20,922 bases of DNA, taken from NCBI GenBank assembly GCA_900128395.1, contig LT649546.1:1-20922 (forward strand), in the 5' to 3' direction. The notes beneath the pieces were generated by a model. The model saw nothing but the letters and a program-made list of their open reading frames with translations, searched no databases and was not told where the DNA came from. A program made the translations under genes and the position numbers. This DNA is from Stramenopiles sp. TOSAG23-2 (taxonomy: Eukaryota; Sar). Shown here in pieces: positions 1 through 8,053 of the stretch (within the stretch, counting starts at the first letter, position 1; the number at the start of each line of letters is the position of its first letter).

Positions 1-73
1 TAGATTATTTTTAGGATTTTTATTACATATACATAGAACTAGAATATACACAAGAAATATTAATTTTACAATT

Positions 74-541
74 TCAAGATAAGCATCTTTCTAATTTTTG
101 TTTAATATCTGCTATGGTTTGATCCAATTCTTCGATGCTATCTTGTTTGCGTTGCACTTGCTGTTCTAAATGCGTGACTATATTTGCACGAGCTTCGTGA
201 TATCTATATGATTTCAATAAAGCTTGTATCTTTGAAAAATATTTGTTAATTTGTTCAACGTCGTCCATATATCCATCTTTTTCAGTTGATTCTAACGTTT
301 CCAAGACTTTCTGCATTGCTTTCTGTAGCTGTTTAAAATTCGATTGCAAACTTTCATTGTATGTACTATTTACAGGCAGTTCATCCTCTACACTCCATTG
401 CTTGCCAAATATATTAAATATTTCTTTTTCATTACTTGGTGGTTTTGGTGGTTCTCTTTGAATATCTTCATCTGTTAAAAATGTTTTATAAAATGCAGGT
501 GGTGGTGGAAACCTTGGTACACTATTGTTATTTACAGCCAT
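74..541 (-). CDS. MED7: Mediator complex subunit 7 (MED7)
   Basis: This 155-residue protein is recognised as Mediator subunit 7, part of the middle module of the Mediator complex, which links transcription factors to RNA polymerase II in the nucleus. The N-terminus has the family signature: a proline run (PPPPAFYKTFLTDEDI, residues 12-27), then a PPKPP stretch and a short FGKQW motif near residue 45 where orthologues carry a similar FG-containing motif. The rest is charged and helical (about 65-152), including a YRYHEAR segment near 112 that matches the conserved YRPHQAR-like helix, as expected of the coiled coil that pairs with MED21. It is shorter than animal and yeast MED7 (about 220-235 residues), but both ends look intact. 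It is intronless, ends in TGA, and is transcribed away from the zinc-finger gene. Assignment is by motif recognition only. Confidence 0.85.
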   Translation of the reverse strand: MAVNNNSVPRFPPPPAFYKTFLTDEDIQREPPKPPSNEKEIFNIFGKQWSVEDELPVNSTYNESLQSNFKQLQKAMQKVLETLESTEKDGYMDDVEQINKYFSKIQALLKSYRYHEARANIVTHLEQQVQRKQDSIEELDQTIADIKQKLERCLS

Positions 542-1270
542 AGTGATGGAAAAAGAAGGACAATTATATATGTGACTATGTGTGTGTCAATACTACAAGA
601 AATCAAGGAATATGCAGATCAAAATTGATTGATTGTGTTATTACAATGTACAATGTGTCATCTATTTTGTACGTCGTCCGTATATTAAATCATCTATATA
701 TTAATTATTAATTTCGAATTAATATTTATTATTTACCAGTTTATGGAAAAAAAAAAGTGGTGAAAAGTTGCAAAAAAAAAGTTGTTCATCAATTTTTTAC
801 ATTATTAAGGTATTATTCTAAATTATACGCAAGGAGAAAAAATCAAAAGCGGTGTCATACTTTTTTAAAAATATTATAAGTTTGATTTTTGGTATACTAC
901 CAGGTAACATTACTATCAATGTGATTTTTGGTCAAAAATAATAGGAATTTTCTTGTACAATCTTCTTCACATACTCTACTGTAATTTTTAATACACATTA
1001 ACATGTACCTTACACATGTTGCACATTTTGGTCACATATTTGCACATTTTAATTTAACTTGTGCACTTCGTCATTCAAAATTAATTTTTTATCAAGTATA
1101 TATATATATGTGTATATAATGCACTAATGTACATATAGTATGTATTTAATAGATATAGGTTGAGTGTCAAGAGAATTGTAATTATATAAACGAACTAAAA
1201 ATATAAATATATTAATTAATATATATTATTAATACACAAATATAACATTATAAAAATATAAAATTACAAC
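542..1270. other. AT-rich divergent intergenic region
   Basis: This spacer separates two divergently transcribed genes, so it should hold both promoters. I see no convincing coding sequence or RNA gene. It contains A and T homopolymers and two short direct repeats: TGATTTTTGGT at 883-893 and 922-932, and TTGCACATTTT at 1019-1029 and 1040-1050. A TATATATATATG tract lies near 1099. None of these can be tied to a known regulator. Confidence 0.5.
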
Positions 1271-1714
1271 ATGTATCGACATAAATATAAGCGACGAGAT
1301 GATGGTGCGAAAAAAATGAATCAATCCCAATCGGAACCATTAGTAAAATTATATATCGAGATGAATATAGATTCAAATGGTGATTCTAAAATAAAATATG
1401 ATCATAATTTGAAATACGAATCGAAATTTAAAACTACTCGTACAACCAACAGAAAAAAGAAAAAAAAAATCATTAATAGACGACCAAAAACTGCATCATC
1501 ATCGTATCGTTCACCATCATCTTTTCCACCGTATCGTAAATGTTTATTATCTGAAAGTAAACTAGGAGGCGTATGTAATATATTATCATATTGTGGCCAA
1601 GATTATAAAACTGTTGGCAGTGGTCATCCTACATATAGAAATAAACATAATACAATTAATAATAGCCCATTAAAGATAATGATAATAATAATGACGAAGG
1701 AAAAGAAGGTACAA

Positions 1715-1747
<33 letters not shown>

Positions 1748-1953
1748 AAAGAACCATTACAAACGAAAAATTGATGATGCCAAATAATAACAATTCCAAT
1801 AAATTAGTCGAAAGTAAATATGTCGCTTCAAGGAGTAACAATAAATATACAACAAACTCTTCTGAAGCATGGGTTTGTAGCTTGTGCGGCAGGTCAAATA
1901 AAGTTGCTAAATCTAGATGTGCTACATGCAAAACAAGAAAAGGATATGCATAA
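1271..1953 (+). CDS. RanBP2-type zinc-finger protein, two exons (1271-1570 and 1666-1953)
   Basis: Read colinearly this gene looks frameshifted, but joining 1271-1570 to 1666-1953 gives one open 195-residue protein ending in TAA. The N-terminal half is strongly basic, with a likely nuclear localisation signal (RKKKKK near residue 61). Exon 2 encodes Asn-rich tracts and a nine-serine run from an (AGT)9 microsatellite. The C-terminus is a perfect RanBP2-type zinc finger: W169, C171, C174, N178, C185 and C188 in the pattern W-x-C-x2-C-x3-N-x6-C-x2-C, seven residues from the end. Such fingers bind single-stranded RNA or ubiquitin, so a role in RNA handling or ubiquitin binding is possible. I do not recognise an orthologue. 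Without the intron, the upstream frame loses the finger and the serine run is read as polyvaline. Confidence 0.72.
1571..1665 (+). other. Predicted 95-nt spliceosomal intron
   Basis: The segment begins GTATGTAATA and ends TTAATAATAG. It falls between codons (phase 0), after the GGC codon at 1568-1570, and its length (95, or 2 modulo 3) is exactly what moves the upstream frame onto the downstream zinc-finger frame. The last in-frame stop before the downstream open frame is the TAG that forms the 3' splice site, so no later start of exon 2 is needed. It is the only intron in the window I can place with reasonable support. Confidence 0.7.
1714..1740 (+). repeat. (AGT)9 microsatellite
   Basis: Nine perfect AGT units encode Ser9 in the second exon of the zinc-finger gene. 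A related GATAAT-rich tract precedes it at about 1676-1692. Slippage here would vary serine number without breaking the frame. Confidence 0.9.
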
Positions 1954-2503
1954 AATAATAATAATATAATCGGTAATTCCTGATATGGGGGTTATTGACA
2001 CATATTGTGAGATGGATTTATAAGATTTTGGCTCAAACGCTATTATTCTTTAAACATAGGGAAGCATTGAAATATTATAAAAACTATGATAAATCTTTTA
2101 TTTAAAACAGAGAGAGAATAGAAAAAAATCTGTACACAATGAATAAAAATAACTTTTTGAGACGTACGTAGGAAATATAAATTTTAATATTTATTTTTGA
2201 GAGTACGATAGGAATTGTCATGGGTAGAAATTTAAAAAATTAAAATACGCGCGTACTTTTAATATTTTATAATATATTACGAAGTATTACGTTTCGTAAC
2301 ATATTGATACGAGTATATAATATATATATATGATATACGAATATATTTTATTAGTTCGCGTAATAATATAATGATACTTTTCCGTACTCGTACGAATTCG
2401 TAGAAGTGTATAATATATACTTCAGTATAAATTTAAACAAAATATATAAATATATTTTACTTCGCTAGTAATTTTATGCATATCATATCTTTAATTTTCT
2501 CTT
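1954..2503. other. Convergent 3' intergenic region
   Basis: This lies between the 3' ends of the zinc-finger gene (+) and the DRC3 gene (-), so it should contain both 3' UTRs and polyadenylation sites. It is very AT-rich, with a TA-rich tract at about 2313-2350 and several CGTACG/TACG-containing words between 2160 and 2400. I see no open reading frame or RNA gene that I could defend. Confidence 0.5.
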
Positions 2504-4114
2504 TTATTCGGAATATTCGTCTTTTAAATTTCTCAATTCTTTTATAAATTCAATTTTAAAATCATTGATTTCTTTAATACGATCTCTATTCGATTGAAAT
2601 TTCATTTCTTTAAAATCAGTTAATATTTTTATCAACGCTCCAATTTCAGTTGCTCGCAATTCATCCTCCCGTCCAAGCAATTTACCAATATGAATATCAT
2701 TAGATGCTTGTATACATGTTGTCAAAGCATCTTTATCCCCTAATAGATCAGCAACTTCAACAGGGAAACTATCCCCTTCATCCGCTTCCAAATCTGCAGT
2801 TAATTGCTCTGCTAACTCAGTAAGGGCTTCATTAAAAGCTCCTTCAGCATCTTCTACAGAGCGGAAAAATTCATTTTGAAATTCCAAAACATTTTTTTGG
2901 TTCGTCTGCACTCTATTTTCAAATAAACCTGCTATTTTTTCTATTCCTTCCAATCGTTTGACCTCAATTGCAATTAAGTCCTGGCATACAATTTGAACTC
3001 CATCCATTAATTCACTAATTTTTGACAAGTTTGGATCATCCTCCATAGTTTCTTGCAAATAATTTACAAAATCATTTTTCCTATCTATCAAATCACGCAT
3101 TGCAGCATGGGATTCTTTAACTGCAGCTACACGTCTTTTCTCAATACTAGCTTTGAAACCTTCTTCCTCTTTCACACGCTCCTTGTATTTAACCATAGCA
3201 TTATTTTGAAATTCTTCCGCTGCTTCATTAATTTTTTCTTGATAATCTTCAAGTAACTCTTTTATGCCTGGTAACAATGTTAATTTTAACATTTCTTGGT
3301 CTTCTTTGAACATATCATTGTACATAGTTTCCACTACAATCATATTTGCTTTTCTTAAATTTTCTGTTACAGCAGCTTTCATGGCATCCCGATCCGCGTT
3401 TGCTTTTGCCATAGCTTCTTTCTCTTGCAAAATAATCATTTCATCTTGGAACGTTTCTTTAGCAGCTACTACTTCGTCACTGCCAATTAATGAATAATCT
3501 AGAAATTCGATGCTTTCAAGATGTGCCAATGTAAATGCTCTGTATTCCTCTTGTTTACAGACGGGATTACCTTCGAAATTCAGCGATTTTAATTGTGTAA
3601 ACTCACGTAACTTTGATATTTGATCTAATTTTTCTATTTTATTATTTCCCAACGATAACGTATGTAACCCTTTTTGGTTATTTAAACCGGAAACTTCAGT
3701 GATAAAATTGTTAAAAAGTGTTAAATCTTTTAATTTTGTCAATGTCTCTAGACCTTTAATTTCAGTAATACAATTGAAAGATAAATCCAACCATGTTAAA
3801 TTAACGAGATGATCAATATTTGTTATTTCTGGTATTTTATTATTATCAAGACATAGGTAAGTTAATGATTTTAAGCCTTGTAAATTGTCAATTTCACATA
3901 TATCTCTGTATGATAACTGTAACTTTTCTAACTCGTCGAGTTTAACTTCCATGGCGGCTTTTGTTGCAGCTTTCCAAGCCTTTTCTGTCTCCTTTCTGTC
4001 TTGCATAACTTCTTCATCGACCAATTCTTTAAAGTCTTTTACTAAAGAATCGTATATAATAGGTTCATCTATTACAACTTTTGGTGGTGCCAAATTGTAC
4101 CCTTTTGCTGACAT
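2504..4114 (-). CDS. DRC3: Dynein regulatory complex subunit 3 (DRC3/LRRC48)
   Basis: This 536-residue protein matches DRC3 (LRRC48), a subunit of the nexin-dynein regulatory complex that links neighbouring doublet microtubules and controls dynein activity in motile cilia and flagella. The length is close to the animal protein (about 520). Residues 1-60 form a charged helical leader. Residues about 64-165 hold SDS22-like leucine-rich repeats with regular LxxLxLxxNxI units (for example YLCLDNNKI and WLDLSFNCI), followed by a capping segment (LNFEGNP to about 206). From about 215 to the end the sequence is helical and Glu/Lys-rich, the coiled coil that runs along the complex. It is intronless, has a simple ATG start, ends in TAA, and is transcribed away from the flavoprotein fusion. 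Its presence implies a cell with motile flagella. Confidence 0.93.
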   Translation of the reverse strand: MSAKGYNLAPPKVVIDEPIIYDSLVKDFKELVDEEVMQDRKETEKAWKAATKAAMEVKLDELEKLQLSYRDICEIDNLQGLKSLTYLCLDNNKIPEITNIDHLVNLTWLDLSFNCITEIKGLETLTKLKDLTLFNNFITEVSGLNNQKGLHTLSLGNNKIEKLDQISKLREFTQLKSLNFEGNPVCKQEEYRAFTLAHLESIEFLDYSLIGSDEVVAAKETFQDEMIILQEKEAMAKANADRDAMKAAVTENLRKANMIVVETMYNDMFKEDQEMLKLTLLPGIKELLEDYQEKINEAAEEFQNNAMVKYKERVKEEEGFKASIEKRRVAAVKESHAAMRDLIDRKNDFVNYLQETMEDDPNLSKISELMDGVQIVCQDLIAIEVKRLEGIEKIAGLFENRVQTNQKNVLEFQNEFFRSVEDAEGAFNEALTELAEQLTADLEADEGDSFPVEVADLLGDKDALTTCIQASNDIHIGKLLGREDELRATEIGALIKILTDFKEMKFQSNRDRIKEINDFKIEFIKELRNLKDEYSE

Positions 4115-4465
4115 GATGTATGTTTATAAATATGCAACGTATGTGGTATATATTTATATATTTATGTACTTATTTATTTATATGTACCTATAGCCTTGTA
4201 CACTATACAGAATATAGTTGGAGAAATAATATTATAAAGGTATGATATGTTTTGCCTATAAATATAAGAAATAAGAAATGTTTATAACAAACTTTGTTTG
4301 TAAAGTATATAATAGTGTGTTTTATTTTAAAAGTTGTTGGTTTTTTCGTTGATATGTAATAGTTAGTACTATAATATAATACAGCAGCAGTAGTATTAAT
4401 AATAGTATATTATTATCATTTAAAATACATAACGGTAAATGTAAAACTTCTTTAAAAAAGACGTG

Positions 4466-4495
4466 TGGCTATTATCCTGGAGGATATAATAACCA
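4466..4495. repeat. Imperfect inverted repeat, possible hairpin
   Basis: TGGCTATTATCCT is followed almost directly by AGGATATAATAACCA, its near reverse complement with two extra bases and one mismatch. The RNA or single strand could fold into a stem of about 13 pairs with a tiny loop. There is no flanking coding or terminator context that assigns it a role. Confidence 0.45.
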
Positions 4496-4566
4496 GATAA
4501 CTATACTACCAGTATTTATAATAGTGGTGTGGTACTTCACAAGTTTACTATTAGACTAGTAAAAAA

Positions 4567-4713
4567 ATGCAGCACGATAAAAAAGGCGAAAAGGCTGTGG
4601 TGCTGTGGTGCTGGGTGGTTTGTTGTTTGTTGCTACTGTATCTGGCGTATTGGCGTATAATATTATGTCATAGTAATAGTAGTAAAGTAAAAGTACGGTG
4701 CCCTATATCTTAA
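4567..4713 (+). CDS. Possible 48-residue single-pass membrane microprotein (doubtful)
   Basis: An ATG preceded by a run of A opens a 48-codon frame ending in TAA. It has a charged N-terminus (MQHDKKGEK), a hydrophobic stretch of about 20 residues from AVVLWCWVV to LAYW, and a basic tail (KVKVR). This is the shape of a tail-anchored or single-pass peptide. The same bases are also open on the opposite strand in register, and the local GT-rich repeats (GCTGTGGT twice) could produce a hydrophobic stretch by chance. I do not recognise any family. It is recorded only because the spacer is otherwise empty. Confidence 0.15.
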   Translation: MQHDKKGEKAVVLWCWVVCCLLLLYLAYWRIILCHSNSSKVKVRCPIS

Positions 4714-4923
4714 TATACTACATAATTATACCATTATACCATATAAATAATTACATATTGTACGAGAGGTTCTAAATAATTTTTTCAAAAACACAACTTT
4801 ATATATTTTTTCATGAATCATACCTCCTACATAATATGTATACGACCTCGTATACACAAATATATATCCTTTGTACCTATGATGCATTAAATTATTCATT
4901 TTTTTATTCCTTTCTTGCATATA

Positions 4924-5145
4924 TCAACTATCATTTTCATCTTCTTCTTTCTTTTGTGGTTGTTGTATCAACATATCTACAATTCGAATAGTAGCTTGCT
5001 CATCCACATTTCTTTTCCAAAATCCCCAACAATTTTTTTTCCATCAATATATACACCACATTTATCTGCATGCGCGGCATGCCCACCCGTACCAATTACT
5101 GATAATGTCTGCAGCATCGTGCCACTTTTGTCTTTTTGTTCTATT
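4924..5145 (-). CDS. Possible unrecognised minus-strand coding patch, frame broken
   Basis: On the minus strand, one frame is open from just after a TAG at about 5150 to 4977. It contains a 46-codon ATG ORF (5117-4977) with protein-like, well-mixed composition, including GTGGHAAHADKCGVYIDGKK. A second frame, offset by one base, then reads DEQATIRIVDMLIQQPQ and an acidic tail to a TGA at 4926-4924. The frames overlap across A8, G4 and T4 runs, so a one-base deletion, a degrading gene or an additional intron could link them. A 56-nt GTATAT...GATGAG segment would also restore frame, but at the cost of good-looking sequence. A possible upstream exon start lies at 5394 (MDMDKLLIVFS). I recognise no family, so this may be a decayed gene, an exon of a small gene, or chance. 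Confidence 0.28.
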
Positions 5146-5638
5146 GTCTATTTGCTGTACTATTTCATTTCTTATTTATTTTTCTGGATTGTAACAATCA
5201 AAATGTGTGTTGTGTACGTATATTAAATAATAATATATATGGCCAATAAAAATATAACTGCTAATTCTTAATACCAACTAATTTGGTAATATCAGCTATA
5301 TAGCAGCAGGCGGCTATAGTTAATAGTTACTACAATCATACTTGGTATAATACAAACTAGTCGAAAACACAATCAACAGCTTGTCCATGTCCATACAGGT
5401 TTAGGGGTTAGACTATAATACTATTACTATAAGACTACCAGAGTACATATACAATACACGATGTATTTGACTAAAATGAAGAATAGAAATAATAATTTAA
5501 ATTGATTTGGTGCATATATAGCTATAGTCGTCAATCGTCGATATAATATAAAGAAATATTAAAGACTATCATCATACAATCAAGAACCATCATTTCTCCC
5601 CCCTTTGTTATCTCTAAATCAATCATTGCTCATTTTGT

Positions 5639-5641
<3 letters not shown>

Positions 5642-5675
<34 letters not shown>
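5642..5675. repeat. (AT)17 microsatellite upstream of the fusion gene
   Basis: A perfect alternating AT run of about 34 bases ends roughly 60 bases before the ATG of the flavoprotein fusion. It is probably in the 5' UTR or core promoter. Its length is likely polymorphic and could affect local melting. No function can be read from it. Confidence 0.9.
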
Positions 5676-5678
<3 letters not shown>

Positions 5679-5736
5679 CTTAAAGAAGATACAATCACGT
5701 TTTTTAGATTTATAGAAAATTACTAAAGAAAAAAGG

Positions 5737-7887
5737 ATGTTGTTGGAAGCTGATTATATTGTAATAGGATGCGGTGCCTCCGGTATGAATTTCGTAGATG
5801 TCATGTTAACTGAAGCGCCACGGGATACGACATTTATTTATGTTGATAAAAGACCTTTGCCTGGCGGACATTGGGTTGATTCATATGATTTTGTTCGTTT
5901 ACATATGCGTTCTGCATTGTATGGCGTCGTTTCAGAAAAACTATTGGAAGATCAAGACCCAAATGTTAGAAGGGCAACTGGTGCCCAAATTAAAGCATAT
6001 TTTCAACGGGTTTTAGAAAAACATTTAGCAAGTAGACGAGTTCAATTTTATGGACAATATTCGTACAATGAAAGTACAAATGAAATACGTTCAATCATGG
6101 GAGGAGAAACACACAAATTGAAATGGAATCGTAAATTAGTTGATACTTCATTTTTAACCTCGCCAGTTCCATCGGTTAATCCACCAAGTTTTCACGTGGA
6201 GGATACCCCTGAGATAAAATTTTGCCCGGTAAATGGTATTGCGAAGATACATGGTGGGAATAATCTACTAAAAAAGTTTATGATCATTGGTGCTGGTAAA
6301 ACATCTATGGATGCTATAGTTTTTTTATTGAACCATGGCGTTGATCCTGATTCAATTTCGTGGATACGCCCACGTGAAACGTGGTTGTTTTATAGGGATG
6401 ATGATGGCAAAAATGGTATTGGTGGTGTACGTGGTTTTGGTGTAGAAAATATAGGTATATTTGCAGATAGTACAAAAACAGTAGATGATTTTTTTCTTTT
6501 AGGCGAAAGACAAGGTATATTTTTGCGAATTGATGAAGATCATATGCCTGAAATGTTTCGTGGAGCTGCCATCTCACCCCATGAAATTATGCTTTGTCGA
6601 AAAGTGAAAAATATTATTAAGAATGGTCGTATTAAATCCATAGAAAAAGGACGAATTATTTTTGAAAATGGTAGTATGATTGCAACTGATAGTGATACTT
6701 TGCATGTTAATTGTTCCTCAATTGGTTTAACGACACGGAAACCGATACCTATTTTTACATCGGATCGTATTACCATACAGATGGTGTTTGCATTTCAGCC
6801 TGCATTAGGAGCAGCTGTGTTAGGGTATATTGAAGCACATTATGGTGAGAAATTAGACTTTGCAAATGAAGTAGCAATACCATTGGCATATCCAAAAACA
6901 AAATTTGAATTTTTCAATAGTATACGTATTTCATATGTAAATCTTGATCGATGGTTGAGGTATTTTCATTCATGGTTGAATACTATTCGTTTATTTTCTG
7001 GGAGTAAGCTAAATCCACCATTATGGTTCTTACAAGAGCTAAAATTATATTATCAATATAATTGGCAAGATCGAAATATTCTTTATGGAACACCTGGACA
7101 CAGATTGTTTGAAGAAGTTTATGAGAAAAACACTATCAATTTGAAACGTGAATTAGAAGATTTAATATATGTACAAGAGATTGATGATTTGAGAAACTAT
7201 GAGAACGCAACGACCATTTGTGCACCAACCATACAATTCAAGTCAATTGGAATTGATCATGATGAACAAGTAACTTGTAGTTTTTTATCAAATGTACCAA
7301 CGAATAAAGATCGATTAAATGTCGCTTCTGGATATTTAAATTTTACAGATACCTATACAAATTTAATGGCAACCAGTGGCGCATCAATACATGCTATGAC
7401 AGCATCGCCAAAAGCAAATGGTTTTTACACTGCAAATGGAGTAAGTGGATCATTACCATTGGCATATTCATTGCTAGAACAACAGTTTATAGAGACATTT
7501 AATAAAACACGTACCGATACTAAGATAAATATGCATGAATATGGACGTGAGGGATGGACATTTCACGGAAAAGGGATGTGGTTTATACCTGGTGGTAATG
7601 TCAATGAAAAGCAATCAATAAAAACACCAACTGGTACAATAATTGGAAGCCCAAATTACGGTTGGAGAAGTGTTTTACGTGATTCAGAATCACAAATCTA
7701 TTTACATACGTATGATCATGAATTACAACAAGATTTATATGATGAATGGAATTTAATGGAAAAAGATGCAAATATTGTGCATGAGGATATTTTCAAAGAA
7801 CCTGGTAGATTTACGAGGGAATTTTTCAATTGGAAAGAAGGTCATTGGATTAACGTAGGTGCGCGATTAGTAAAAACATTTATGTGA
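5737..7887 (+). CDS. FAD-dependent oxidoreductase fused to C-terminal half of phosphatidylglycerophosphate synthase (PGS1-like)
   Basis: This 716-residue ORF joins two unrelated enzymes. Residues 1-480 are a flavoprotein: the FAD Rossmann signature VIGCGASGMNF (G11, G13, G16), an acidic residue at the end of the second strand (VDKR), and a second nucleotide-binding motif IIGAGKTS (from 183) followed by RPRETW, as in NAD(P)/FAD oxidoreductases. Residues about 495-716 match the second phospholipase-D half of PGS1, which makes phosphatidylglycerophosphate from CDP-diacylglycerol and glycerol 3-phosphate for cardiolipin. The matching parts are TASPKANGF (555-563), GWTFHGKGMWF with H610 and K612, and IIGSPNYGWRS plus RDSESQ (635-653). 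The first HKD half of PGS1 is absent. The frame has no stop or splice signal at the join (near 7200). An in-frame TAG at 5713 makes 5737 the first usable ATG, so there is no mitochondrial presequence in this ORF. The stop is a TGA-TAA pair. Confidence 0.88.
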   Translation: MLLEADYIVIGCGASGMNFVDVMLTEAPRDTTFIYVDKRPLPGGHWVDSYDFVRLHMRSALYGVVSEKLLEDQDPNVRRATGAQIKAYFQRVLEKHLASRRVQFYGQYSYNESTNEIRSIMGGETHKLKWNRKLVDTSFLTSPVPSVNPPSFHVEDTPEIKFCPVNGIAKIHGGNNLLKKFMIIGAGKTSMDAIVFLLNHGVDPDSISWIRPRETWLFYRDDDGKNGIGGVRGFGVENIGIFADSTKTVDDFFLLGERQGIFLRIDEDHMPEMFRGAAISPHEIMLCRKVKNIIKNGRIKSIEKGRIIFENGSMIATDSDTLHVNCSSIGLTTRKPIPIFTSDRITIQMVFAFQPALGAAVLGYIEAHYGEKLDFANEVAIPLAYPKTKFEFFNSIRISYVNLDRWLRYFHSWLNTIRLFSGSKLNPPLWFLQELKLYYQYNWQDRNILYGTPGHRLFEEVYEKNTINLKRELEDLIYVQEIDDLRNYENATTICAPTIQFKSIGIDHDEQVTCSFLSNVPTNKDRLNVASGYLNFTDTYTNLMATSGASIHAMTASPKANGFYTANGVSGSLPLAYSLLEQQFIETFNKTRTDTKINMHEYGREGWTFHGKGMWFIPGGNVNEKQSIKTPTGTIIGSPNYGWRSVLRDSESQIYLHTYDHELQQDLYDEWNLMEKDANIVHEDIFKEPGRFTREFFNWKEGHWINVGARLVKTFM
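7204..7884 (+). other. PGS1-like second HKD (PLD superfamily) domain within the fusion
   Basis: This marks the part of the fusion that resembles phosphatidylglycerophosphate synthase. It starts near TICAPTIQFK and contains the substrate-pocket region GYLNFTDTY, the TASP-NGF motif, the HxK pair (His codon at 7564), and the downstream GSPN-G-RS-RD-E-Q block that completes the second HKD site in PGS1-type enzymes. All recognisable catalytic residues of this half are kept. HKD enzymes normally use two such sites, from one chain or from a dimer. Confidence 0.85.
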
Positions 7888-8053
7888 TAAAGTGTAGCTG
7901 GGAGAGATAGACGACTTTGTATGATGTACAGATTTAAAAATTATGTTTATTTTACACCGGATACGAGAAGAATAAAGTATCATAACTTAGCCAATATCAT
8001 ACGTATGATATGATCATTTGTGACTAAATATATTATTTCTGTAGAAGAGACAC
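7888..8053. other. Short convergent spacer with overlapping 3' ends
   Basis: Only 166 bases separate the stop codons of the plus-strand fusion and the minus-strand giant gene. AATAAA occurs on the plus strand at 7971-7976 and on the minus strand at 7946-7951, so each gene has a plausible polyadenylation signal that would place its 3' UTR inside the other's. This implies overlapping transcripts. Confidence 0.55.

Larger units (their letters stand above)
4115..5736. other. 1.6-kb divergent intergenic region
   Basis: This spacer lies between the starts of DRC3 (-) and the flavoprotein fusion (+). It is AT-rich but has islands of higher GC at about 4580-4660 and 5065-5100. It holds an imperfect inverted repeat at 4466-4495 (TGGCTATTATCCT against AGGATATAATAACCA), a GCATGC-gcg-GCATGC palindrome at 5068-5082, and a long AT microsatellite just upstream of the fusion gene. 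Two possible small coding regions are listed separately. Apart from promoters for the two flanking genes, nothing else is supported. Confidence 0.5.

Noticed and set aside
1656-1931. 91-codon minus-strand ORF with a long polyleucine run
   Set aside because: It is the antisense of the Ser9/Asn-rich and zinc-finger exon; the Leu run is the complement of the (AGT) repeat.
4466-4495. Inverted repeat as a bacterial-type terminator or mobile-element end
   Set aside because: The setting is a eukaryotic intergenic region, there is no T tract, no matching second copy and no target duplication.
4726-4920. 64-codon minus-strand ORF following the possible coding patch
   Set aside because: AT-rich, Tyr/Ile/Lys composition, no recognisable motif, and separated from the patch by a stop; most likely chance.
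4915-5226. 103-codon plus-strand ORF rich in Phe, Leu, Ile and Ser
   Set aside because: Its composition is that of the antisense of a charged coding region or AT-rich spacer, with no domain signature; the minus strand of the same patch reads more like protein.
6314-6776. Minus-strand ORFs inside the flavoprotein
   Set aside because: Antisense shadows; the plus strand has clear nucleotide-binding motifs and a continuous frame.
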